NCBI RefSeq assembly: GCF_900114215.1
Contig: NZ_FOSG01000018.1
Location: 62,001-126,000, forward strand
Direction of reading: 5' to 3'
Source: Streptomyces mangrovi
GTDB taxonomy: Bacteria > Actinomycetota > Actinomycetes > Streptomycetales > Streptomycetaceae
DNA length: 64,000 bases
In this document: positions 42,027 to 49,848 of the stretch, piece by piece
How the letters are laid out: every line of letters begins with the position of its first letter
Position numbering within the stretch: position 1 is the stretch's first letter
Program-made: the position numbers and the translations under genes
Notes under the pieces: model-generated
Database searches by the model: none
What the model was told of the DNA's origin: nothing
The model's input: the letters and a program-made list of their open reading frames with translations, nothing else

Positions 42027-42707
42027 ATGCGCACAGTCATCGCTGGAGGACACGGTCAGATCGCACTGCGGCTGGAGCGGCTGCTCGCCGCGCGCGGTGA
42101 GGAGGTCGTCGGGCTCATCCGGCGGCCCGAGCACGCGGACGACCTGCGCTCGGCGGGGGCCGAGCCGGTCGTCTGCGACCTGGAGTCGTCGTCCGCGGAG
42201 GAGGTCGCCCGGCACCTGCGGGACGCCGACGCCGCGGTCTTCGCGGCGGGCGCGGGCCCGGGCAGCGGCACGGACCGCAAGGAGACGGTGGACCGCGCGG
42301 CCGCGGTCCTCTTCGCGGACGCCGCCGAACTCGCCGGAGTACGACGCTTCCTGGTCATCTCCGCGATGGGGGCGGACGACGAGCCCCCCGCGGACATGGA
42401 GCCCGTCTTCGCCGCCTACCTGCGCGCCAAGGGCGCCGCGGACGACGACATCCGCCGGCGCGTCAACCTGGACTGGACGATCCTGCGCCCCGGCCGTCTC
42501 ACCAACCACCCCGGCACCGGACGGGTGCGGCTGGAGCCCCGCACGGGCCGCGGCGAGATCTCCCGCGACGACGTGGCCGCCGTCCTCATCGCCCTCCTGG
42601 ACGACCCGCGCGCGGCGCGGGTGACGCTGGAGCTGGTCTCCGGAGAGGTCCCGATCGACCAGGCGATCGCGGAACTGGGCTCGGAGGCGACGGAGGTGCC
42701 GGACTAG
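42027..42707 (+). CDS. NAD(P)-binding SDR-like protein
   Basis: A 226-aa atypical short-chain dehydrogenase of the NAD(P)H-binding/BVR-B type. The dinucleotide motif is VIAGGHGQIALRLERLLAAR. The segment DAAVFAAGAGPGSGTDRKETVD follows, then FLVISAMGADD and WTILRPGRLT, as in YwnB-like proteins. There is no YxxxK catalytic pair, so it may be a sensor or a flavin/NAD-binding protein. The ATG is at 42027. It follows the amidohydrolase by 71 bp and is followed by a terminator. Confidence 0.87.
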   Translation: MRTVIAGGHGQIALRLERLLAARGEEVVGLIRRPEHADDLRSAGAEPVVCDLESSSAEEVARHLRDADAAVFAAGAGPGSGTDRKETVDRAAAVLFADAAELAGVRRFLVISAMGADDEPPADMEPVFAAYLRAKGAADDDIRRRVNLDWTILRPGRLTNHPGTGRVRLEPRTGRGEISRDDVAAVLIALLDDPRAARVTLELVSGEVPIDQAIAELGSEATEVPD

Positions 42708-42743
42708 GCTCCGCGCCGGGCAGAACGCCGGACGGAACGGCGA

Positions 42744-42777
42744 ACGGCCCCCGACCAGTGGACTGGTCGGGGGCCGT
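42744..42777 (+). terminator. Terminator between SDR-like gene and tRNA-Tyr
   Basis: acggcccccgaccag (42744-42758) and ctggtcgggggccgt (42763-42777) form a perfect 15-bp stem with a 4-nt loop. It lies between the convergent SDR-like gene and tRNA-Tyr and can serve both. Confidence 0.9.
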
Positions 42778-42787
42778 CTCCCTCGTG

Positions 42788-42869
<82 letters not shown>

Positions 42870-43059
42870 TGGGATTGCCGCCTCGGGGGCGTTCGCTCCC
42901 TGGCAACGCGCACAACCATACCCGATGGTGGGGGGTGGTCCGCCACCTCGTTGTCCGGCGGTGGATCACCGCGGCGGATGACTAGGCTGACGGCGCGGAC
43001 CGAGCCGGACCGGGCCGGACCGCACCCTGACGGATCTACGCACGAGGAGCCAATCCACG

Positions 43060-43548
43060 ATGGCCGACTCCAGTTTCGACATCGTCTCGAAGGTCGAGCG
43101 GCAGGAGGTCGACAACGCCCTCAACCAGGCCGCCAAGGAGATCTCCCAGCGCTTCGACTTCAAGGGCGTGGGGGCCTCCATCGCCTGGTCGGGCGAGAAG
43201 ATCGAGATGCGGGCCAACTCCGAGGAGCGGGTCAAGGCCATCCTCGACATCTTCCAGACCAAGCTGGTCAAGCGGGGCATCTCCCTGAAGTCCCTGGACG
43301 CCGGGGAGCCCCAGGTGTCCGGCAAGGAGTACAAGCTCTTCGCGTCGATCCAGGAGGGCATCTCCCAGGACAACGCCAAGAAGGTCGCGAAGATCATCCG
43401 CGACGAGGGCCCCAAGGGCGTCAAGGCCCAGGTGCAGGGCGACGAACTGCGCGTCAGCCACAAGAGCCGGGACGCCCTGCAGGAGGTCATCGCCCTGCTC
43501 AAGGGCAAGGACTTCGACTTCGCGATCCAGTTCACCAACTACCGCTGA
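43060..43548 (+). CDS. YajQ family nucleotide-binding protein
   Basis: A 162-aa YajQ/DUF520 protein with the usual sequence (DSSFDIVSKVERQEVDNALN, then RFDFKGVGASIAWSGEKIEM, and the end LLKGKDFDFAIQFTNYR). Members bind nucleotides or RNA, and in Xanthomonas one binds cyclic di-GMP (family knowledge). It is cytoplasmic, with two ferredoxin-like domains. The ATG at 43060 has AGGAG upstream. It is divergent from tRNA-Tyr. The role in Streptomyces is not known. Confidence 0.96.
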   Translation: MADSSFDIVSKVERQEVDNALNQAAKEISQRFDFKGVGASIAWSGEKIEMRANSEERVKAILDIFQTKLVKRGISLKSLDAGEPQVSGKEYKLFASIQEGISQDNAKKVAKIIRDEGPKGVKAQVQGDELRVSHKSRDALQEVIALLKGKDFDFAIQFTNYR

Positions 43549-43731
43549 GCACCGGGCCGGCGGGGAGCGCCGGCCGAGGACGGACGGGCACCCGCCGCCC
43601 GGCGGGTGCCCGTCCGTCCTCCGTCCTCCGGGGCGGCGGGGAAGGCGGGGAAGGCGCCCGGAAGGTTGGCGGCACCGCGCCTCGGGCACCCGGACACGGA
43701 ATCTTCCACGCGTACGGGCCCAGGAGGACGT

Positions 43732-44124
43732 ATGAGAAAGAAGACCGTGCGGGCCGCTCTGCCGGCCGCGTTGCTGTGCGGCGCGTTTCTGCTCTCGGGC
43801 TGCGGGGACGGCGGCACCGGGGAGGACGTCTCCGGCACTCTCGCCCGCAACAGCGCGGCCGAAGCCGGCCAACTCGCCTTCGACCAGGCCGGGCACGAGA
43901 TCGACGGTGATCTCACCTGTACCGACGAGGGCACCGGGGAGAATCTGAGGGTCACCTGCGAGGGCACCACCGTGGACGGCGGGGAGGCCCGGATGGTGGC
44001 CGACGCCGGCAGCGACCCCAGGATCGAGACGGAGGGCGGCGTCACCTTCGAGGGCTTCACGATCGTCGGCACGGTGGACGGCGAGGAGGTCTTCCGGGAG
44101 GACTGCATCGGCATCGGATGCTGA
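43732..44124 (+). CDS. Small lipoprotein, DUF4333-like
   Basis: A 130-aa lipoprotein: signal peptide MRKKTVRAALPAALLCGAFL, lipobox LLSGCGD, then an acidic beta-rich domain with two Cys pairs (DLTCTDEGTGENLRVTCEG and a C-terminal EDCIGIGC). The pattern recalls DUF4333 proteins of actinobacteria, which are short secreted domains of unknown function. The ATG at 43732 has AGGAGG seven bases upstream. No partner gene is obvious. Confidence 0.78.
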   Translation: MRKKTVRAALPAALLCGAFLLSGCGDGGTGEDVSGTLARNSAAEAGQLAFDQAGHEIDGDLTCTDEGTGENLRVTCEGTTVDGGEARMVADAGSDPRIETEGGVTFEGFTIVGTVDGEEVFREDCIGIGC

Positions 44125-44142
44125 CCCCGGTGCGGCGGGCCC

Positions 44143-44198
44143 CTCCCGGCGGCTCGCTCCCGGCGGTCCACTCCCGGCGGCCCACTCCCGGCGGCCCG
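44143..44198 (+). repeat. 14-bp tandem repeat, four copies
   Basis: Four consecutive 14-bp units of ctcccggcggnccn type (44143-44156, 44157-44170, 44171-44184, 44185-44198) in the gap after the lipoprotein gene. The repeated cccggcgg could form alternative stems, but no function is clear. Confidence 0.8.
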
Positions 44199-44277
44199 TT
44201 GAAAACGGGGAGGCGGGGCAGACGGCAGTAGCGAGCAGTGATGTTCCACGCCGAACCGCCAGGGGGGATCAGCACCG

Positions 44278-45210
44278 ATGGCCATATCCGCGCGCCGGAG
44301 GCGTACGCCGGACGGCAGGCCCGTCTTCGACCTGCGTGTGACGGCCCTGGCCTTCGTACTGGCCGCCGTCGTCCTGCTGGGTGTGTGGTTCGCCGGGCGG
44401 GTGGTGCTGGAGGCGGCCGGGCGGCATCCGGTCGCGGCGGTGGCCGTCTGCCTGATCGCCGTGCCGGCCGCCGTGGCCGGTCTGCGCGGCGGGCGCCGCT
44501 TCCGGGCGTCCAGGGCCGCGCGGCGGGCCGCCACGGTCCTGACCGAGGCGGCCGAGACAGCACTGGACACGCTGGAGGAGGAGGTCCCGGGCGGCGGACC
44601 GGAGAGCGGTGAGCACGCGGAGCGTCCCGGGCCGGTGGAGGACTCGGAGACCGTCCGGTACGCGGAACCGGCCGGGGCCGGGACCGCCGTGGCCCGATCC
44701 GACGACCCCGGCCGTCCCGGCCGCCCGGATTACGAGGCCATGGAGGCGGAGGAGTTCGAGCAGGCGGTCGCGGCCCTGTGCGAGCGGGACGGCTGCCGGG
44801 ACGTGGAGGTCGTCGGCGGCGCGGGCGACCTCGGCGCCGACGTCGTCGCCACCGCCCCGGACGGGCGGCGCGTGGTCATCCAGTGCAAGCGCTACAGCGA
44901 CACCAACAAGGTCGGCTCGCAGGACGTGCAGCGCTTCGGCGGCACCTGCTACACCGTCCACGAGGCCCAGGTGGCGGCCGTGGTCACCACCGGCGACTTC
45001 ACCGCGCCGGCCGCCGAGTACGCGCGGCAGTGCGGCATCCTGTGCTTCGACCGGCACGCGCTGGCCGCCTGGAGCGACGGCACCGGACCGGCCCCCTGGG
45101 AGGGCGCGGGCGAGCCGTCGGCCGGGGCGGACCCGTACGCCGGCCCGCACGAGGACCCTCATGAGGGCCTGTACGACGGCCTGTACGACGAGGGGACCGC
45201 CCGGGCCTGA
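44278..45210 (+). CDS. Membrane-anchored Mrr-like restriction endonuclease
   Basis: A 310-aa protein. The N-terminus has two membrane segments (about 18-40, VTALAFVLAAVVLLGVWFAG, and 50-68, HPVAAVAVCLIAVPAAVAGL). The C-terminal part has the Mrr-type PD-(D/E)xK nuclease fold: EEFEQAVAALCERDG, then GGAGDLGADVVATAPDGRR with the catalytic Asp, and VVIQCKRYSDTNKVGSQDVQ with Q-C-K. The active-site residues are present. Mrr enzymes cut methylated DNA (family knowledge). Anchoring to the membrane suggests action on incoming DNA, which is inference. ATG 44278 follows a GGGGGGA box. Confidence 0.88.
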   Translation: MAISARRRRTPDGRPVFDLRVTALAFVLAAVVLLGVWFAGRVVLEAAGRHPVAAVAVCLIAVPAAVAGLRGGRRFRASRAARRAATVLTEAAETALDTLEEEVPGGGPESGEHAERPGPVEDSETVRYAEPAGAGTAVARSDDPGRPGRPDYEAMEAEEFEQAVAALCERDGCRDVEVVGGAGDLGADVVATAPDGRRVVIQCKRYSDTNKVGSQDVQRFGGTCYTVHEAQVAAVVTTGDFTAPAAEYARQCGILCFDRHALAAWSDGTGPAPWEGAGEPSAGADPYAGPHEDPHEGLYDGLYDEGTARA

Positions 45211-45253
45211 GAGCCTGAGAGCCTGCGGGACCTTCGACGCCCGGTGGGGCGCC

Positions 45254-45667
45254 CTAGGGGGAGGCCGCGTTCCAGCGGTACGACGGGTACGCGGCGTCGC
45301 TGCGGACGATCTCACGGCCCAGCGGCATCAGGGAGACCGGCACCATCTTGAAGTGGGCGATGCCGAACGGGATGCCGATGACCGTCAGGCAGAAGCCGAT
45401 GCCCGCGGCTATGTGTCCCAGGGTGAGCCATATCCCGGCGAAGACCAGCCAGACGACGTTGCCCGCGGCGGAGGCCGCGCCCGCGCCGGGCCGCTGGACG
45501 ACGGTGTACCCGAAGGGCCACAGGGCGTAGACGGCGATCCGGAAGCAGGCGATGCCCCACGGGATCGTGACGATCAGCAGGAAGCAGATCAGACCGGCGA
45601 CCACGTACCCCAGGGCCAGCCAGAGGCCGGAGAAGACCAGCCACAGGATGTTGAGGAGCGTCCTCAC
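45254..45667 (-). CDS. YccF domain membrane protein
   Basis: A 137-aa integral membrane protein with two repeated YccF units (LNILWLVFSGLWLALGYVVA and AAGNVVWLVFAGIWLTLGHI), each followed by a helix pair (IVTIPWGIACFRIAVYALWP). The function of YccF is not known. The GTG at 45667 overlaps the htpX stop codon by 4 nt, so it is translated with that gene. Confidence 0.93.
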   Translation of the reverse strand: MRTLLNILWLVFSGLWLALGYVVAGLICFLLIVTIPWGIACFRIAVYALWPFGYTVVQRPGAGAASAAGNVVWLVFAGIWLTLGHIAAGIGFCLTVIGIPFGIAHFKMVPVSLMPLGREIVRSDAAYPSYRWNAASP

Positions 45668-46527
45668 AGCCGCCTCCCCGCCATGCGCTCCAGCCGGGCG
45701 ATGCGCTCGGCCATCGGGGGGTGGGTGGAGAACATCCTGGACAGACCGTCTCCGGGGCGGAAGGGATTGGCGATCATCATGTGGCTCGCGGTCTCCAGCC
45801 GGGGCTCGGGGGGCAGGGGCAGTTGCTTGGTGCCGGCCTCCAGCTTGGCCAGGGCCGAGGCCAGGGCCAGCGGGTCGCCGGTGAGCTGGGAGCCGGAGGC
45901 GTCCGCCTCGTACTCCCGGGAGCGGCTGACCGCGAGCCGGATCAGGGACGCGGCGAGCGGACCGAGCAGCATGATCAGCAGCATCCCGGCCAGGCCGGGG
46001 CCCTCGTCGTCGTCCGAGCGGCCGATCGGGATGAACCAGGCGAAGTTGACCAGGAACATCACCACCGAGGCCAGTGCGCCCGCGACGGAGGCGAGGAGGA
46101 TGTCGCGGTTGTAGACGTGGCTCAGCTCGTGCCCGAGGACGGCGCGCAGCTCACGCTCGTCCAGGATGCGCAGGATGCCGTCGGTGCAGCAGACGGCGGC
46201 GTTGCGCGGGTTGCGGCCGGTGGCGAACGCGTTGGGCGCCTGGGTGGGCGAGATGTACAGGCGGGGCATGGGCCGGCGGGCGGCCGTGGACAGTTCGCGG
46301 ACCGTCCGGTACAGGCCCGGGGCCTCGAACTCGCTGACCGGGCGGGCTCTCATGGCGCGCAGGGCGAGCTTGTCGCTGTTCCAGTAGGCGTAGGCGTTGG
46401 TGCCCAGTGCCAGGACGACCGCGACGACCAGCCCGGTACGGCCGAAGAAACCGCCGATGACGATGATGAGTGCGGACAGTCCCCCGAGTAGCAGGGCGGT
46501 CTTCAGCCCGTTGTGCCGGCGGTGCAC
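45664..46527 (-). CDS. htpX: Zinc metalloprotease HtpX
   Basis: A 287-aa M48-family membrane protease that removes damaged membrane proteins. The active site GHELSHVYNRD carries HExxH, with the distant Glu in SREYEADASG. Membrane segments lie at the N-terminus (ALLLGGLSALIIVIGGFFG, LVVAVVLALGTNAYAYW) and around 150-200. The GTG at 46527 has GGAGGG upstream. It is the first of two coupled genes, with the YccF protein. Confidence 0.95.
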   Translation of the reverse strand: MHRRHNGLKTALLLGGLSALIIVIGGFFGRTGLVVAVVLALGTNAYAYWNSDKLALRAMRARPVSEFEAPGLYRTVRELSTAARRPMPRLYISPTQAPNAFATGRNPRNAAVCCTDGILRILDERELRAVLGHELSHVYNRDILLASVAGALASVVMFLVNFAWFIPIGRSDDDEGPGLAGMLLIMLLGPLAASLIRLAVSRSREYEADASGSQLTGDPLALASALAKLEAGTKQLPLPPEPRLETASHMMIANPFRPGDGLSRMFSTHPPMAERIARLERMAGRRL

Positions 46528-46672
46528 GGTACGCCCTCCAGGTGGTGCGGCAGGGGGGATCCCCCGTGTGGCCCTTCGTTGCGGCGGTGCCTCCGTCCGA
46601 AGGCGGATTCGTGGACCCTTCCTGTGAGGTCAACGCCATGTGAAGGCGCCGGGTTCCCGGGCCGCCCCCCGT

Positions 46673-48211
46673 CTAAAGCAGCACGTCGGCGGCGAAGCGC
46701 AGGGCGAACTGGGGAGCACCCGAAAGGCCGACGGCGAGCAGCCCCGTCAGGGCGATCGCGGCCGTGAGCGGCGCGGCGACGCGTACGCGCGTGTCTGCGG
46801 CGGGGATGTGCGCGGGGGCGTGTGCGGGGGCCCGGAAGATCTGCGCCGTCCACGCCAGGTAGTAGTACAGGGCGATCACGACGTTCACCGCCATCACCGC
46901 CGCGAGCCAGCCCAGTCCCGCGTCCACGGCCGTGGAGAGGACCGCGACCTTGGCGAACAGGCCGATGATTCCCGGCGGCAGCCCTGCCAGGCAGAGCAGG
47001 AAGAAGGCGAGGGCGAGGGCGGCCAGGGGATGGGCGGCGTACAGGCCGCGGTAGTCGGTGATCCGGTTGGCGGCGGCACTCCGGCCGACGTGGGCGGCCA
47101 CGGCGAAGGCTCCGAGGTTCACGGCGGCGTACATCAGGGCGTACGCGACGGTCGCGCCGACGGCCCGCCCCGGCTCGTCGGCGTACGCCGCCGCGGCGAT
47201 GGGCACCAGCAGGTAGCCGGCCTGGCCGACGGAGGACCACGCCAGCAGCCGTACCGCGCTGCGCGCGCGCTCCGGGCGCTGCCGCAGGGCGGCCACGTTG
47301 CCCACGGTCATGGTGAGGGCGGCCAGTACGGCGAGCGCCGGCCCCCAGACGTGGCCGTAGGAGGGGAAGGCCTCGACGGTCACCAGGATCAGCCCGGAGA
47401 AGCCGACCGCCTTGCCGATCACCGACAGGTAGGCGGCCACCGGCAGGGGGGCGCCCACGTAGGTCTCCGGAACCCAGGAGTGGAAGGGGACGGCCGCGGT
47501 CTTGAACGCGAAGCCGACGAGGGTGAGGGCGACTCCGGTGGCGGCCAGGGTCTCCAGGCCGGGGGCGGTCTCGCGCAGCCTCTCGGCGATCCGGTCCAGG
47601 TGCAGGGAGCCGGTCGCGGCGTAGACGAAGCTGACGCCCATCAGGCTGACGGCGGTGGCGGTGACCGAGGAGAGGAAGAACTTCAGGGCCGCCTCGGAGG
47701 AGCGCCCGTCCGCGCGGCGCAGTCCGACCAGGGCGAAGGACGGCAGGGAGGCGACCTCCAGCGCCACGATCAGGGTCGCCAGGTCCCGGGCGGCGGGCAG
47801 CAGCGCCGCGCCGGCGGCGGAGGCCAGCAGCAGGAACCAGTACTCGCCACCCGGCAGTGCCTCGTCCTGTACGGCCGTCATCGACAGCAGGGCGGCGATC
47901 AACGCGGCGCCCAGCACCAGGAACTGGACGGCCAGGGCGAACGGGTCGGCGACGTAGGAGCACACCGCCGGGTCGGCGGTGAGGCAGAAGGTGGTGCGGT
48001 CGCCGTCCATGAGGGGCAGCAGAGCGAGCACGGCGAGCGCGAGGACGGCGACGGTGACCGGGCCGAGCAGCGGCTTGCGGCGCTCGGGCAGGAACAGGTC
48101 GGCGACCAGGACGGCCAGCGCGCCCAGTGCGGCGAGGGCGGGCGGGGCGACGGCGAGCCAGTCGACGGACTGGACGACCGACCGGACGGGGTCCTGGGCG
48201 AGCGCGTTCAT
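46673..48211 (-). CDS. nuoN: NADH-quinone oxidoreductase subunit N
   Basis: A 512-aa antiporter-like membrane subunit with about 14 membrane helices. Key charged residues for proton movement are in YFLLLLASAAG-type helices and RRADGRSSEAALKFFLSS, FAFKTAAVPFHSW and PSYGHVWGPALAVLA. The ATG at 48211 overlaps the nuoM stop codon by 4 nt. It is the last gene of the partial nuo operon. Its last helix ends close to the stop codon (LRFAADVLL). Confidence 0.95.
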   Translation of the reverse strand: MNALAQDPVRSVVQSVDWLAVAPPALAALGALAVLVADLFLPERRKPLLGPVTVAVLALAVLALLPLMDGDRTTFCLTADPAVCSYVADPFALAVQFLVLGAALIAALLSMTAVQDEALPGGEYWFLLLASAAGAALLPAARDLATLIVALEVASLPSFALVGLRRADGRSSEAALKFFLSSVTATAVSLMGVSFVYAATGSLHLDRIAERLRETAPGLETLAATGVALTLVGFAFKTAAVPFHSWVPETYVGAPLPVAAYLSVIGKAVGFSGLILVTVEAFPSYGHVWGPALAVLAALTMTVGNVAALRQRPERARSAVRLLAWSSVGQAGYLLVPIAAAAYADEPGRAVGATVAYALMYAAVNLGAFAVAAHVGRSAAANRITDYRGLYAAHPLAALALAFFLLCLAGLPPGIIGLFAKVAVLSTAVDAGLGWLAAVMAVNVVIALYYYLAWTAQIFRAPAHAPAHIPAADTRVRVAAPLTAAIALTGLLAVGLSGAPQFALRFAADVLL

Positions 48212-49845
48212 CGGCTGACTCCCGGCAGGAGGTTCTGCACGGCCGGATCGGTGAGCCCCAGGAGGAGCGCGGGCCACAGTCCGGCCAGGACGGTGAGGAC
48301 GACGAGCGGGATCCAGGCGGCGAACTCGTGGCCGCGTACGTCCGGCAGGGTCGCGCTCGGGGCGGGTGCTGTGCCGGGGGCGGGGACGGCACCGGGGGCG
48401 GACGGCGTCCCCATGCAGACCCGGCGTACGACCACCAGCAGATAGGCGGCGGTCAGCAGGGTGCCGAGGGCCGCGAGGGCCATGAAGACCAGGTAGGCGG
48501 GCCGGCTGAGCCCGTCGGCCGGGTGGTACGCGCCGAGCAGCGCGAGCATCTCGCCCCAGAAGCCGGCCAGTCCGGGCAGACCGAGGGAGGCGACGGCGCC
48601 GAAGGCCAGCAGCCCACCGAGCCGGGGGGCGCGCCCGTACAGCGCCGCGCCCGCGCCTCGCTCCCCTGCGCCGTCGAGTGCGAGGCGGTCCAGGTCGGTG
48701 GTGCCGGTGCGGTCCTTGACCGCACCGACGAGGAAGAACAGCAGTCCGGTGATGAGGCCGTGGGCGATGTTCGCGAACAGCGCGCCGTTGACGCCGGTGC
48801 GGGTGAGGGTGGCGACGCCCAGCAGCACGAAGCCCATGTGGCCCACCGAGGAGTAGGCGATGAGGCGCTTGAGGTCGCCCCTGGAGCCGGGTAGGGCCAG
48901 CGCCAGGCAGGCCAGCGATCCGTAGACGATGCCGGTGACCGCGAAGGCCGCCAGATACGGCGCGAGGGTGTGGACGCCGTCGGGGACGGCCGGCAGGACG
49001 ATCCGGACGAAGCCGTAGGTGCCCATCTTCAGCAGGACGCCCGCCAGCAGCACCGAGCCGACGGTCGGGGCGGCGGTGTGGGCGTCGGGGAGCCAGCTGT
49101 GCAGCGGCCACATCGGCGTCTTGACGGCCAGGCCGATGCCGATGGCGAGAGCGGCCACGAGCTGGGTGGTGTGGGTCAGCCCCCGGCCGCCGTCCTCGGC
49201 GAGCGCCGTCATGTCGAACGTCGGGCCGCCCTCGGCTCCCAGCCCGACCAGCAGCAGGCCCAGCAGCATCACCACGGAGCCGAGCAGGGTGTAGAGGACG
49301 AACTTCCACGCGGCCCGCTCCCGACCCGCGCCGCCCCAGCGGGCGATGAGGAAGTACATCGGGATCAGGACCGTCTCGAAGGCCAGGAAGAACAGCATCA
49401 GGTCCAGCACGGCGAAGGTCGCCAGGGTGCCCGCCTCCAGCAGGAGCACGAGCGCGACGAACGCCTGCGGGCGCGGGCCCTCGGGAGGCCGGTGGTAGCT
49501 GTACAGGGCGCACAGGAAGGTCAGCAGCGCCGTCAGGACGAGCAGGGGCAGCGAGACGCCGTCGGCGCCGAGGTGGACGCGGACGCCGAGCGCCGGGATC
49601 CAGGCGATGTCGGTCTCGGCCTGCATCGTGCCGGGCCGGTCGTGGTCGAAACCGAGCGCGAGCACCGCGGTGACGGCCAGCACGGCGCCGGTGACGGTGA
49701 CGCCGTGGCGCAGCACGGCCTGCTCGGGGCCGCGGCCCCGCAGCCCGGGCGGGGCCGGCAGCAGGGCGGCGCCCGCGCCGAGCAGGGGCAGGACGACGAC
49801 GGCCGCCAGGAGCAGCCGCATCACGGTGTCGTTCAGGGGGATCAC
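48208..49845 (-). CDS. nuoM: NADH-quinone oxidoreductase subunit M
   Basis: A 545-aa antiporter-like subunit. It has the quinone-oxidoreductase signature regions ETVLIPMYFLIARWGG, GIGLAVKTPMWPLHSWLPDA and KLIAYSSVGHMGFVLLG. An extra loop at about 380-410 (LDGAGERGAGAALYGRAPRL) is less conserved. The GTG at 49845 is the start. It lies 3 bp after nuoL and overlaps nuoN, so the genes are co-translated. Confidence 0.96.
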   Translation of the reverse strand: MIPLNDTVMRLLLAAVVVLPLLGAGAALLPAPPGLRGRGPEQAVLRHGVTVTGAVLAVTAVLALGFDHDRPGTMQAETDIAWIPALGVRVHLGADGVSLPLLVLTALLTFLCALYSYHRPPEGPRPQAFVALVLLLEAGTLATFAVLDLMLFFLAFETVLIPMYFLIARWGGAGRERAAWKFVLYTLLGSVVMLLGLLLVGLGAEGGPTFDMTALAEDGGRGLTHTTQLVAALAIGIGLAVKTPMWPLHSWLPDAHTAAPTVGSVLLAGVLLKMGTYGFVRIVLPAVPDGVHTLAPYLAAFAVTGIVYGSLACLALALPGSRGDLKRLIAYSSVGHMGFVLLGVATLTRTGVNGALFANIAHGLITGLLFFLVGAVKDRTGTTDLDRLALDGAGERGAGAALYGRAPRLGGLLAFGAVASLGLPGLAGFWGEMLALLGAYHPADGLSRPAYLVFMALAALGTLLTAAYLLVVVRRVCMGTPSAPGAVPAPGTAPAPSATLPDVRGHEFAAWIPLVVLTVLAGLWPALLLGLTDPAVQNLLPGVSR

Positions 49846-49848
49846 TGG

